Source: Clostridium sp. OS1-26 (GTDB lineage: Bacteria > Bacillota > Clostridia > Clostridiales > Clostridiaceae). Taken from it: a DNA stretch of 64,000 bases. Within the stretch, counting starts at the first letter, position 1; each line of letters opens with the position of its first letter. The notes below the pieces were generated by a model. The model saw only the letters and a list, made by a program, of their open reading frames with translations. It made no database searches and had not been told where the DNA came from. Below are positions 18,329-27,590 of this stretch, in pieces. A program made the translations under genes and the position numbers. The DNA lies in the NCBI RefSeq assembly GCF_030915445.1, contig NZ_CP133264.1, positions 3,753,208-3,817,207 of the forward strand, in the 5' to 3' direction.

Positions 18329-18720
18329 ATTGTAAAAGTTACCAGTATATAATAAACATAATGAGGTTACTATAATAGCATAGGGTATGTAGCAGTTGAG
18401 CGAAGATTCATATATGCTTTGAAAGAGGTATATATGAATCGACCAAAGATTATATGTAGGTTATTTTATAATAGCTTATATATAGTCAGAGGGAAGATTC
18501 TATATTGTGGGGAAAAGCTTTTATATAGTCTATATTAGACTATATAAAGGTTCCAACTTATAATACAGAGTCGAGCTAAGATTATATGGAGTGTTGAGAT
18601 GATTACATATAGCCGAGAGGTTATATATAGTTGTGTAAATATTTTATATAGTCGAAGAAACCATTATTATAGGTAATAAACTGCTTTATTATGATGGGAA
18701 CATCATAGTATGGTAATAGA

Positions 18721-18820
18721 TGTTATCTATAGTGGTGCAACTTAGATTATTACGTGCTCTATTATGAAAGAACTGTAAGTGGATTTTTAACCATTAATCT
18801 GCTTATGGTTCTTTTTATTT
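18721..18820 (+). repeat. dispersed terminator-like repeat, copy 1 (long form)
   Basis: About 100 bases that recur, roughly 85-90% identical by eye, at 35677-35777. The right half is an imperfect hairpin (AAGAACTGTAAGTGGATT against AATCTGCTTATGGTTCTT) followed by T-rich sequence, and it recurs in shortened form at 36148, 38063 and 48771. It probably works as a terminator; the conserved left half is not explained by that. Confidence 0.6.
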
Positions 18821-18984
18821 AGGCTCTGTTAAAGAATGATGTAGAGAACATATGCATATTTTGGCACATAGGTAAGATAGAACGAAATAGTTTACATTGT
18901 ATATATTAAAGGAACATATTAGTATGTAGGATAAATGGACGATAGAACAAACACAAGAAATTATATAAGTTTAAATCATGGGTA

Positions 18985-19005
18985 AAATTAAGATGAAATT
19001 AAGAT
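18985..19005 (+). promoter_or_regulatory. direct-repeat operator candidate upstream of ABC transporter
   Basis: AAATTAAGAT occurs twice with one base between (18985-18994 and 18996-19005), an 11-bp period typical of OmpR/PhoB-family response-regulator dimers. It lies 84 bp upstream of the ATPase start, with a TACAAT -10-like box at 19036. The regulator at 22377 is the nearest candidate. Confidence 0.45.
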
Positions 19006-19088
19006 CATTTTAAATTCAGCTTAATACCATACATATACAATCTAACTGAAGTTAAATTTAATAATCTTGCAAACAGGAGGCTATTAAC

Positions 19089-19856
19089 ATGAATATAATG
19101 GAAGTTAGAGATGTAAAAAAAGTGTATGGTTCAAAACAGGGTGGAAGTGAATCAAAAGCCCTGAATGGAGTGAGTTTCTCCGTTCACAATGGAGAATTCT
19201 TAGGCATTATGGGACCTTCAGGATCAGGTAAATCAACATTGCTAAATGTAATATCAACTATTGATAGTCCAACCTCTGGTACAATTTCATTAAGAGGGAA
19301 AAGTTTTTTAAATCTTAATGAAGATGAGCTATCAATATTTAGGAGAAAACAGCTTGGATTTATTTTTCAGGATTATAATCTTCTTGATACTCTAACCTTA
19401 AAAGAAAACATTATTCTACCACTCTCTTTATCAAAGGTAGATGTTGGATCTATGGAAGCAAAATTAGAAAAAATCAGTTCTATTTTAAGTATTGAGAATA
19501 TCTTAGAAAAATATCCTTATGAGGTTTCAGGAGGTCAAAAGCAGAGGGCAGCAGCTGCAAGAGCCATAATAACGGAGCCAGAAATAGTTTTTGCAGATGA
19601 GCCTACAGGAGCACTAGATTCAAAATCTTCAACAGAACTTTTAGACAATCTTTCCTTATTAAATAGGAATAATAAAGCAACAATTGTCATGGTAACTCAT
19701 GATGCTTTTGCAGCAAGCTATTGTGATAGAATAATATTTATAAAAGATGGAGTACTTCATACTGAGATTGAAAAAACAAAGGGCAGAAAAGATTTCTACA
19801 ATGAAATACTCAGCACTCTTTCTGTAATAGGAGGTGTTGAAAGTGACATTATTTAA
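19089..19856 (+). CDS. ABC transporter ATP-binding protein, BceA-like
   Basis: 255 aa, ATG after CAGGAGG. Walker A GPSGSGKST at 42-50, Q-loop FQDYN near 93, signature VSGGQKQR at 146-153, Walker B VFADEPTGALD at 167-177, H-loop VTHD. The short MacB/BceA-type ATPase powers peptide-antibiotic (bacitracin-like) detoxification or sensing together with the FtsX-type permease that overlaps it. The two-component system at 22377 is a plausible partner, as in BceRS-BceAB modules. Confidence 0.92.
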   Translation: MNIMEVRDVKKVYGSKQGGSESKALNGVSFSVHNGEFLGIMGPSGSGKSTLLNVISTIDSPTSGTISLRGKSFLNLNEDELSIFRRKQLGFIFQDYNLLDTLTLKENIILPLSLSKVDVGSMEAKLEKISSILSIENILEKYPYEVSGGQKQRAAAARAIITEPEIVFADEPTGALDSKSSTELLDNLSLLNRNNKATIVMVTHDAFAASYCDRIIFIKDGVLHTEIEKTKGRKDFYNEILSTLSVIGGVESDII

Positions 19857-21825
19857 TCTTGGAGCAACCAACGTAAAACACAATTTTAAAAGCTATCTTT
19901 CCTATTTTGTAAGCACATTAACCTCAATTTTTATTCTTATGATATTTTATTCTATGTATTACAGTCATCAAATACAATTATTTAGTTCAAGTAGGATTAA
20001 GGTAGGTGCAATTTTTAAAGCATCAGCTTTTGTAGTTATAATATTTTCAGCTATTTTTACATGGTATTCAAACAGCTTTTTTATAAAAAATAAAAAGAAA
20101 GAAGTTGCCATATACTCACTGCTTGGTATGAAAAAAAAGGAAATAGGTATGCTAATGTTCTTCGAGAATATTTTTCTAGGTATACTTGCATTAATTGTTG
20201 GTGTGCCTTTAGGAGCTATTACTTCTAAGTTCTTTTTAAAAATACTTGCTATGTGTATGAAATCAAATAAACCTATACAGTATAACTTTGATATTAGAGC
20301 TGTAGGTATGACAATCTTTATTTTTATGATTATATTCTTAATAAATTCTATAAAAGCCTATGGAATAATATACAAGTTTAGGCTTATAGAACTTCTACAT
20401 GCAGCTAAGGAAGGAGAGAAGAAGCCTAAATTTTCTAGAGTTTTAGCATTATTATCATTAATAATGATGCTCAGCGGATATATTGGTATGTTAAAAATAA
20501 ATCTGGAGTCTGGTGGAGTCCAAATGTTGTACAAGGGCTTTTTTATAACACTGCTTGTTGTTGCAGGAACATACATATTGTTTAACAACCTAATAATTTA
20601 TATCTTCAAGCTAGTTCAGAAAAATAAAAAAGTGTATTATAAGGGAGAAAATCTAATAGGAGCATCTCAAATAATCTACAGAATTAAAGGGAATTCTAAT
20701 CTTCTGGCAACCATAGCTGTTATTTCCGCTGTTGCTATTACTGCATTGTGCTTTGCCTTTAGTCTTAATATGTCCCTTGATAAAATTGCACCAAGTGGAT
20801 GTCCGTTTTCAATAATGTATCAAAGCGGAAGTGAAGAATTAAATAAAAAAGTTGAAGTTGTTATTAATAATCATAAAGAGATTAAAACAACTTGTAAAAC
20901 AGATATTGTAATGATAAATGGAAGTGGGCTTACACAAAAATATAAGGGTCCTTTTGAAAAAGATTTAAAGGCTCCTTTTGATATGTTTGTAATATCAGCC
21001 TCTGAATACAAAAATATTTTAAATGATTCAGGTTTTAATGATGGTACAGATGTTGTAGATAGAGCTAAGGATATTAAAATTGATAAAGAAAATCAGTGTT
21101 TCTTTATTGAAGTAAGCACTTTAGCTAAAGGAAGAGGAAGATTAACTGGTGATGAGCTTAATGCAACTATTGGTGGAAAAGCCTATAAATTTGATATATC
21201 GGATTCAGATATAAAATGCGTTTTGGGAGCTAAATTTCAAAAAGCAACTATAGTAGTACCAGATACATCTTTTAAAAAGCTTTTAGCTGAGAATAGAAAT
21301 AATTTAACTGTCATAAGGGCTTATAATTTTGATAATCCACTAAAAAGTGAAAATGTTGTTAAAGAACTTACTAAAATGATGCCAAAGGACAGGATTTTTT
21401 CTTCTTATTATGATATGTATACAGAAATGCACACTCTATATGGAAGCTATGTATTTATAGGTGCATTCTTAGGAATTCTCTTTGTTGTTTCTACTGGAAG
21501 TATAATGTATTATAAACAATTAACAGAAGCTTATGAAGATAAAAATAGATACTCTGTACTTTCAAAAATAGGGTTAACTAAAAAAGAAACTTTAAGGATT
21601 GTATCAAAGCAATTGGGATTTATTTTTATAATGCCACTTTTATTTGGTATCCTTCATAGTATATTTCCACTTATGGCCTATATGAAATATCTCTGCGGCT
21701 TTTCAATATCACAGATGGAATGGATGGGGATGACAATGGGAGTATATGCAGCAATTTATTTATGCTTTTATCTTCTTTCTGTTAAATCTTATATGAAGGT
21801 CATAACAAAAAATGATGTGTATTAA
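19843..21825 (+). CDS. ABC transporter permease, BceB-like (FtsX family)
   Basis: Start chosen at GTG 19843, eight bases after AGGAGG; the frame opens at 19834. It overlaps the ATPase gene by 14 bases, so they are translationally coupled. About 660 aa with ten likely membrane helices: one near the N-terminus, FtsX helices around 60-300, a large extracellular domain of about 200 residues (roughly 310-530) and three C-terminal helices. This is the BceB layout, where the extracellular domain binds the antimicrobial peptide or its lipid complex. Substrate not determinable here. Confidence 0.9.
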   Translation: MTLFNLGATNVKHNFKSYLSYFVSTLTSIFILMIFYSMYYSHQIQLFSSSRIKVGAIFKASAFVVIIFSAIFTWYSNSFFIKNKKKEVAIYSLLGMKKKEIGMLMFFENIFLGILALIVGVPLGAITSKFFLKILAMCMKSNKPIQYNFDIRAVGMTIFIFMIIFLINSIKAYGIIYKFRLIELLHAAKEGEKKPKFSRVLALLSLIMMLSGYIGMLKINLESGGVQMLYKGFFITLLVVAGTYILFNNLIIYIFKLVQKNKKVYYKGENLIGASQIIYRIKGNSNLLATIAVISAVAITALCFAFSLNMSLDKIAPSGCPFSIMYQSGSEELNKKVEVVINNHKEIKTTCKTDIVMINGSGLTQKYKGPFEKDLKAPFDMFVISASEYKNILNDSGFNDGTDVVDRAKDIKIDKENQCFFIEVSTLAKGRGRLTGDELNATIGGKAYKFDISDSDIKCVLGAKFQKATIVVPDTSFKKLLAENRNNLTVIRAYNFDNPLKSENVVKELTKMMPKDRIFSSYYDMYTEMHTLYGSYVFIGAFLGILFVVSTGSIMYYKQLTEAYEDKNRYSVLSKIGLTKKETLRIVSKQLGFIFIMPLLFGILHSIFPLMAYMKYLCGFSISQMEWMGMTMGVYAAIYLCFYLLSVKSYMKVITKNDVY

Positions 21826-21897
21826 TTACAAGGTATAAAATTGACTTGATGAGGAAAAGTACAATTATTTTTTTGAGAAATGAGTTTGCAAAAGAAT

Positions 21898-21955
21898 AGA
21901 AACCAGAGTGCCTAATTTAATATTATAAGTAATCTGGTTTCTGTTCTGTTATTTT
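21898..21955 (+). terminator. intrinsic terminator after the ABC transporter
   Basis: AGAAACCAGA (21898) pairs with TCTGGTTTCT (21933), loop about 25 bases, followed by T-rich sequence (gttctgttattt). It closes the ABC operon and sits just before the minus-strand small gene. Confidence 0.7.
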
Positions 21956-21966
21956 ATTACTAACTA

Positions 21967-22101
21967 TTATTTGTTTTTATGATTATTATTTTTACCAGTG
22001 GTGCTACTGACAGTATCTAAGGAATGTATACTAGTACTATTGCCCATATTCTCTATAGCTTTATTTACCTTAACGTTTTTATCTTTTTTATTTTTATTCA
22101 T
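21967..22101 (-). CDS. small basic Asn/Lys-rich protein, 44 aa
   Basis: Minus-strand ATG at 22101 with a good ribosome site (GGAAGGAG, seven bases upstream). The product begins MNKNKKDKNVKVNKAIENMG and ends GKNNNHKNK; it is strongly basic and hydrophilic. Such short Lys/Asn-rich proteins occur in clostridia (some are spore-associated), but I do not recognise this one. The remaining intergenic DNA to 22376 holds the promoter of the next regulator. Confidence 0.5.
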   Translation of the reverse strand: MNKNKKDKNVKVNKAIENMGNSTSIHSLDTVSSTTGKNNNHKNK

Positions 22102-22252
22102 AAATTTAGACTCCTTCCAATAATAAAAGTTACTAATGTGTATTCATTATAGTTATAGGATTCACATATTATTTATGAATATGTATGGTGTTTTTTGTAT
22201 TACTTTAATGGATAGTATTTTAATTCGATTTTCGGCTCATGCTTTCTTGTTA

Positions 22253-22282
22253 TTGATATTTACATTCCAATAAACGTATAAT
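22253..22282 (+). promoter_or_regulatory. sigma-A-type promoter candidate for the 22377 regulator
   Basis: TTGATA (22253-22258), 18-base spacer, TATAAT (22277-22282). Leader of about 90 bases to the ATG at 22377, with AAAAGAGGTG as ribosome site. Confidence 0.5.
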
Positions 22283-22376
22283 AAATATATTAAATTAGTA
22301 CTGATTTTTAATTATGATATATCACTAATGTGGAAAACACTACAATTGGATATGATAATAAAAGAGGTGTTTTGAA

Positions 22377-23105
22377 ATGAATTTAGTAAATGATGCAGAT
22401 AAAAAAGTATTACTTATAGATGATGAAAAAGATATAACTGATCTAATAGAGGATGTTTTATTAAAAGAAGGCTTTAAGAATATTAGAAAGGCTCATTGTG
22501 GTTTAGATGGTATAACAATATGTAAGAATGAAAAGCCTGATGTAATAGTACTTGATATAATGCTTCCAGATATTGATGGTATAGAGGTATGCAAAAGAAT
22601 AAGGCAATTTTCTTACTGTCCTATTTTATTTTTATCTGCAAAAAATAGTGATATTGATAAAATTGTTGGATTAAGTATGGGAGGAGACGACTATGTTACT
22701 AAACCTTTCAGTCCAAGGGAAATTGCTTTTCGTATTAAGGCGCAGCTAAGAAGACAACAGTATGCCAGCATAAAAGAGGTTAGTGATAGTAAAAATGAAG
22801 TTATAAAGCTTGGCAGTATTACTATTGACAGGGTACATAGCCAGGTATACAGAGAGGATGTAGAAGTAAAACTTACAGCAAAGGAATATCAGCTTCTTTT
22901 ATATTTAGCAGAAAATTCAAATAAAATAGTAAATAAGGAAAGATTATGTGAAGTAGTATGGGGAGAAGATTATATGGGATATGATAATACAATATCTGTT
23001 CATATAAGACATTTAAGAGAAAAGCTTGAGGAAAATCCTTCCAAACCTGGAATTATAGTTACTGTAATAGGGCTTGGGTACAAGCTTGTAAAAGGGAATG
23101 AGTAG
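22377..23105 (+). CDS. OmpR-family response regulator
   Basis: 242 aa. Receiver domain 10-125 with acidic pair DDE (15-17), phosphoacceptor D60 in IVLDIMLPD, and conserved K in YVTKPFSP. C-terminal winged helix with LTAKEYQLLLYLAEN and VWGEDYMGYDNTISVHIRHL. It is followed by and overlaps (8 bases) its histidine kinase. Likely controls the upstream BceAB-like transporter or another envelope function. Confidence 0.92.
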   Translation: MNLVNDADKKVLLIDDEKDITDLIEDVLLKEGFKNIRKAHCGLDGITICKNEKPDVIVLDIMLPDIDGIEVCKRIRQFSYCPILFLSAKNSDIDKIVGLSMGGDDYVTKPFSPREIAFRIKAQLRRQQYASIKEVSDSKNEVIKLGSITIDRVHSQVYREDVEVKLTAKEYQLLLYLAENSNKIVNKERLCEVVWGEDYMGYDNTISVHIRHLREKLEENPSKPGIIVTVIGLGYKLVKGNE

Positions 23106-24513
23106 AATGGAGAAATCAGGATACAAAATAGTATTCAATTTATATTATAAATTTTTTATTGCTTTTCTTATTTTAATCTTAATTTTTAATGCAATAGCAT
23201 TTTATTTGCTAAATGTTAGTATTAGTAGTGAAAATAGTTATGCTAATTGGAGCAGCTGGCCTGCAAGCTTTACATCAAATTTCTATAAAAAAATTAATTT
23301 CCAAGGTGGTAAACCGCAGTTAACAGATGAAGCAATAAGTGACTTAAAAAAGTACAAACTTTCTTTTCAAATTATTGATAAAGATGGATATGTAATTTTA
23401 GGATATAATGAACCTCAAGAGGCTTTAAAGCATTATACTCCAATAGATGTAGTTCAGTTATATAAAACTGGAGGTAGCGCTAGAAATTATACTATGTTTG
23501 TTGGAAGTGTTAATAACAATGGAGAAAAGTGGACATATATTATAGGCTTTCCTGCAAAAATATCAAAAGTAGTTATGTATTTCAATTATAACAATTTTTT
23601 AAAGATCAAGCTTGTTATGCTTGGATTATTTGTACTCATTATTCTTCTTGTTGCAGTTTATGGAATATGGATGAATCATATATTATCAAATATAATATCA
23701 GGTATAAGAAGACTTGCTTCAAATGCCTATGTTCCTATGAAAGAAAAAGGAATGTATAAGGATGTATTTTATAGTCTTAATCTTTTGGATAATAAGCTTA
23801 AAGTTAGTGAAGATGAAAGAAAAAGGAATGAAACTTTAAGAGAGGAATGGGTAGCTAATATTTCCCATGATTTAAAAACTCCACTATCGCCAATAAAAGG
23901 GTATGCGGAAATATTAACGGATTATGAATATGATGTTATGCCTCAAGACGTAAAAAAGTATGGAGAGATAATACTTAGAAATGCAAAAAATGTGGAAACT
24001 ATAGTTGAAAATTTGAATTTTACCTATCAATTAAAAAATGGTATGCTTCCTACAAATCGTAAAGAAGGAAATATAGTGCGTCTATTAAAGGAAGTAATTA
24101 TAAATATACTAAACCATCCAGAATATAAGGAAAGAAATATTATTTTTAACTGCACAGAGAATAGGGTAAACTTTAATTTTGATAATACACTTCTTAATAG
24201 AGCTTTTACCAATTTGCTTTATAATTCAGTAATTCATAATGCGACCGATACCATAATAAAAGTTTCTATAAAAGAAGAAGATAAAATATATATAAGAATT
24301 GAAGACAACGGAAAAGGTATGGCAGAAAAAGAGTTAAAAAAGCTTTTCGAGAGATATTACAGAGGTACTAATAGCTCGGTAAGTGTTAAAGGTTCAGGAC
24401 TTGGAATGGCAATTGCAAAGCAAATAATAGAAGCACATGAAGGGGAAATCAATGTGAAAAGTGTGCCGAATATTGGTACAAGCATATATATTGAGTTACC
24501 AAAGTACACTTAA
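23098..24513 (+). CDS. sensor histidine kinase
   Basis: 471 aa. Membrane helices at about 17-38 and 170-192 frame a 130-residue extracellular sensor domain. HisKA H-box SHDLKTPLSP with H257, N-box around NLLYNSVIHN, G1 DNGKGMAE, F-box/G2 LFERYYRGT and GSGLGMAIAK. The long extracellular domain is unlike the short-loop BceS sensors, so direct ligand sensing is possible. A further in-frame ATG at 23107 is an alternative start. Terminator at 24575. Confidence 0.92.
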   Translation: MSRMEKSGYKIVFNLYYKFFIAFLILILIFNAIAFYLLNVSISSENSYANWSSWPASFTSNFYKKINFQGGKPQLTDEAISDLKKYKLSFQIIDKDGYVILGYNEPQEALKHYTPIDVVQLYKTGGSARNYTMFVGSVNNNGEKWTYIIGFPAKISKVVMYFNYNNFLKIKLVMLGLFVLIILLVAVYGIWMNHILSNIISGIRRLASNAYVPMKEKGMYKDVFYSLNLLDNKLKVSEDERKRNETLREEWVANISHDLKTPLSPIKGYAEILTDYEYDVMPQDVKKYGEIILRNAKNVETIVENLNFTYQLKNGMLPTNRKEGNIVRLLKEVIINILNHPEYKERNIIFNCTENRVNFNFDNTLLNRAFTNLLYNSVIHNATDTIIKVSIKEEDKIYIRIEDNGKGMAEKELKKLFERYYRGTNSSVSVKGSGLGMAIAKQIIEAHEGEINVKSVPNIGTSIYIELPKYT

Positions 24514-24574
24514 TTTGAAAGAATAGAATCTATTTATGTTTCAAATATGTCACAACTTTATTATATAACGAACT

Positions 24575-24599
24575 AAAGGCAACCTTGAGGGTTGCCTTT
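24575..24599 (+). terminator. intrinsic terminator after the histidine kinase
   Basis: Ten-base arms AAAGGCAACC and GGTTGCCTTT around a short loop, followed by an AT-rich stretch. The palindrome could serve both strands; the minus-strand propeller gene ends at 24682. Confidence 0.7.
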
Positions 24600-24681
24600 A
24601 CAATTTCAACATTATTCTTAAAAACAGCCTTTATTTAATACAATAATTATTATTTTTAAGGAGATACAAAAATTTAAAGTT

Positions 24682-26037
24682 TTAGTTGCCAAAGCTAACA
24701 ATATAAGTATTTATAGGAGCAGTGCTTGTGTTGTTAGCAAAAACGGAGTCTCCATAAGTAAAGGATAGAGCTGTACCTGTGCTATCCCAACGTATATTTG
24801 AAAAGTATTGAGGCACAATTATCCTTCTTTCTTCAATGCTGCCATCTTGTTTTGCTTTTTTAACTATAGCATAGTTATCTGGAGCATTCTTATCTTTTAA
24901 GCTGGAAAGCTTGACTATTTCTTTTATAGCTCCACTGTGAGTATCTATAACTTTAATAGAATCATCAGGGTTATTATTATTGTTGGAACCTATACAGGAA
25001 GCAGTTTCAATATAGGCAGCCTTACTGCCATCAGGAGATAGTATATACTCAGATTTTAATGATCCCTTGGTAGTTATACCTTTAGGCAGTTTAATCTCTT
25101 GAGTGGTTTTACCTGATTCATTTAAAATAAGAGCTCCAAAGGTTCTATTTACAAAAACTCCATCAGAAGATTTCTCACCGTTATTATTAAAATTATCAAT
25201 TATAATGGTTTTACCTTTTTTATCTGCACATAGAGAATACTGATTTGAGAAAATAGTGTTTATTTCTTTAGTCTTAATATCTACAGTGCGTAATTTAACT
25301 CCTTCTTTTCCATTTTCACCTTGGGTATAATAAAACTTTCCTTCCACACTGTTTCCTAAATCTTTAATATCATCAGTACCGGATATCCAGGCAGCATCCA
25401 GTTCACCAGCCTTATAACTTCCATCAGCATATACTTTACCTGTAGTATCAATAATTGCCCATTTTCGAAAATAATTTGCTAAAATTTTATTGTTACCTAC
25501 CCATATAAATTCTGCATCACTATTAAGCTTTTCTGTATTTACGGCTGTAATTTCTCCTGTAGATAAATTTAATAGCTTTACATTTTTATGAAGCAAATCT
25601 CCTGAATCAAGAGCCTTTTTCCATTCTTCACCGCCAATTTTAGGAATAGTTCTCGCCTCTGCATAAAGAACATATTTTTTATCAGGAGATACACCTAAAA
25701 ATTCATCTATGTCCACATTTTTAAAGTCTTTAGAAGCCTTGGTGCTTAAATTATAAATACTACAGTATCGTATAGGTATAGTAGAATCTGGATTTTTAAA
25801 TTCACTCTTTTTAGTTAAAGTCAAAACCTCATTGTCATTGAGCCATGCTACACTTTCAATATTTGCGTATTTATCAATTTGAAATCCGTTTTCGTTGGCT
25901 TTAGCAGATGACTTGTATGCCATTACTTTTATATCTTTTCTAGATGAAGCAGAAGTATTATGGGTAATTACAAATTGACTTATACTACCTATAATTCCTA
26001 CTGTTAAAATTAGTGATATGATCTTTTTTCTACTCAT
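24682..26037 (-). CDS. secreted beta-propeller-like (TolB/WD-type) protein
   Basis: 451 aa, ATG after AAAGGAGG. N-terminal signal (MSRKKIISLILTVGIIGSIS) with a hydrophobic core. The rest has propeller-like repeats with motifs such as SVAWLNDNEVLTLTKK, FLGVSPDKKYVLYAE and YILSPDGSKAAYIE. It follows the histidine kinase on the minus strand with an 86-bp gap, so the kinase, its regulator and this protein look like one operon. It may be an extracytoplasmic partner or target of the system; that role is inferred. Confidence 0.72.
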   Translation of the reverse strand: MSRKKIISLILTVGIIGSISQFVITHNTSASSRKDIKVMAYKSSAKANENGFQIDKYANIESVAWLNDNEVLTLTKKSEFKNPDSTIPIRYCSIYNLSTKASKDFKNVDIDEFLGVSPDKKYVLYAEARTIPKIGGEEWKKALDSGDLLHKNVKLLNLSTGEITAVNTEKLNSDAEFIWVGNNKILANYFRKWAIIDTTGKVYADGSYKAGELDAAWISGTDDIKDLGNSVEGKFYYTQGENGKEGVKLRTVDIKTKEINTIFSNQYSLCADKKGKTIIIDNFNNNGEKSSDGVFVNRTFGALILNESGKTTQEIKLPKGITTKGSLKSEYILSPDGSKAAYIETASCIGSNNNNNPDDSIKVIDTHSGAIKEIVKLSSLKDKNAPDNYAIVKKAKQDGSIEERRIIVPQYFSNIRWDSTGTALSFTYGDSVFANNTSTAPINTYIVSFGN

Positions 26038-26123
26038 TGAATTTTCCTCCTTTAATCTTTCTGAGATTATAATAGCAAAAAATATTCACAAAAGTATCAA
26101 TAAATGTCACAAATTTGTAAACT

Positions 26124-27590
26124 TTATATAGAAAATTCAATATAGAATTTAGAACCTTCCTTTAACTTAGAAGCTACTTTTATTGTACCTCTTTGTTTTT
26201 CTACCAATTTTTTTACCAAGGCTAATCCTAAACCTGCTCCACCAGTTTCTCTGCTTCGATGGCTTTCAACTCTATAAAAAGGCTCAAAAATTTTATCTAA
26301 AGCATCCTCAGCTATGCCTATACCAGTGTCTTCCACTGTTAAAATTATTTTATCTTCATTTCTATGGCAGGAAATATGTATGCTTCCATTAGGTTTATTA
26401 TATTTTATGGCATTATCAATCAAGTTAATGACAATATGTCGCAAGTTTTCTTCATCTGTAATAGTAATAATATCTTCAATATCACACTCTAATGTTAAGT
26501 TATTTTTCTTAATTTTCCCCATCATTCTACTACAAATTTGATCTAATATTTCTTTTAGATTTACTTCATTTTTATGTATTTCAAAATCATACTTTTCTAA
26601 AGCAGATAAATTCAAAACACTGTCTACCATAGTTGTTAAGCGATCACATTCTTTTGATATATTTGAGGTCCCTTCTTCAATCAAATCTAAATCTTTATTA
26701 TAGATTTCAATCAAATCTGCATAGGCTTTTATAGTAGTAATTGGAGTCTTAAATTCATGAGTCACATTGCCTATAAATTCCTTCTGCTGTTTATCCATTT
26801 TTTCTAACTTGTCTACAGCAACACTTAAAGTATCTCTTTCAATTTTTAGTTCTTCAATGTTTTTCTCTATAGTATCGCTCATAAAGATTAAGCCTTTGCT
26901 TAATTCTCCTAATTCATCATTACGATTAATTTGCTCTATTTTATCAAAATGACCTTTTTGAATATTTTCCACTGAATTTTTCATCTTATATATGTCTCTA
27001 GTAAGCGTTAAAAAATAAAAAATTCCAAGAGTTATACCAAGTGTAAGAGCAAAAAAACCTGTGATTAGAAACATTTTTTTTATGTTATTATAAAACAAGC
27101 TATTTTCCTTAACTGAATATTCAAGTTCTAAAATTGCTACTATGTTATTTTTATATTTAATTGGTGAATAAAAATATATTACATCATTGACTTTCACATA
27201 AGATACTTTACCATCAATAGCGTATTGTATCATAGATTCTTTATCTTTATTTTCATTTAATTTTCCGTCGGTTTTAAATCCTGAAAGAAGTTCCCCTTTT
27301 GTATTATAGACACTGGCAGGTACATTTCTAAGCCAGGGTTTATTGAATATACTTCCTCTTGCAAGTTGAATGCTATTGTCAGTAGAGTTATTGTTGCTTG
27401 AGCTGGAACGTTCACTAAAATACTGCTCAAACATGTCCTTTTGTTTAAATAAAGCTGCTTCAACTTCTTTATTTTGATAACTTTTTATACCATTAAGTAC
27501 TAAAATACTCAAAAACAATATAACTGTTAACAAAAGCGAGGCTGTAAAGGCAATGAGCTTAAATTTAATTCCTATCTTCAAGAAGTTCAT
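26124..27590 (-). CDS. sensor histidine kinase
   Basis: About 488 aa. Helices near 12-34 and 175-195, extracellular domain of about 140 residues with an Asn/Ser-rich stretch, then HAMP, then HisKA with THEFKTPITT (H near 278), N-box VINLIDNAIKYN, G1 VEDTGIGIAE, F-box FEPFYRVE, G2 GAGLGLALVKK. ATG at 27590 after AAAGGAG; it overlaps the regulator gene by 26 bases. Third gene of the operon is the secreted propeller protein. Confidence 0.92.
   Translation of the reverse strand: MNFLKIGIKFKLIAFTASLLLTVILFLSILVLNGIKSYQNKEVEAALFKQKDMFEQYFSERSSSSNNNSTDNSIQLARGSIFNKPWLRNVPASVYNTKGELLSGFKTDGKLNENKDKESMIQYAIDGKVSYVKVNDVIYFYSPIKYKNNIVAILELEYSVKENSLFYNNIKKMFLITGFFALTLGITLGIFYFLTLTRDIYKMKNSVENIQKGHFDKIEQINRNDELGELSKGLIFMSDTIEKNIEELKIERDTLSVAVDKLEKMDKQQKEFIGNVTHEFKTPITTIKAYADLIEIYNKDLDLIEEGTSNISKECDRLTTMVDSVLNLSALEKYDFEIHKNEVNLKEILDQICSRMMGKIKKNNLTLECDIEDIITITDEENLRHIVINLIDNAIKYNKPNGSIHISCHRNEDKIILTVEDTGIGIAEDALDKIFEPFYRVESHRSRETGGAGLGLALVKKLVEKQRGTIKVASKLKEGSKFYIEFSI

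Larger units (their letters stand above)
18329..19088. other. 760-bp gene-free region rich in palindromes
   Basis: No credible ORF on either strand. The stretch from about 18400 to 18670 carries many degenerate copies of a TTATATATAGTC-like unit and at least two strong hairpins: arms GATTCATATAT/ATATATGAATC at 18405-18440, and TTTATATAGTCTA/TAGACTATATAAA at 18530-18558. A member of a dispersed terminator-like repeat occupies 18721-18820. The right end carries the operator candidate and leader of the ABC transporter. The origin of the hairpin chain is unexplained. Confidence 0.6.

Noticed and set aside
18400..18670. CRISPR-like array
   Set aside because: Repeats are degenerate, irregularly spaced and AT-palindromic, with no constant repeat-spacer pattern and no cas gene.
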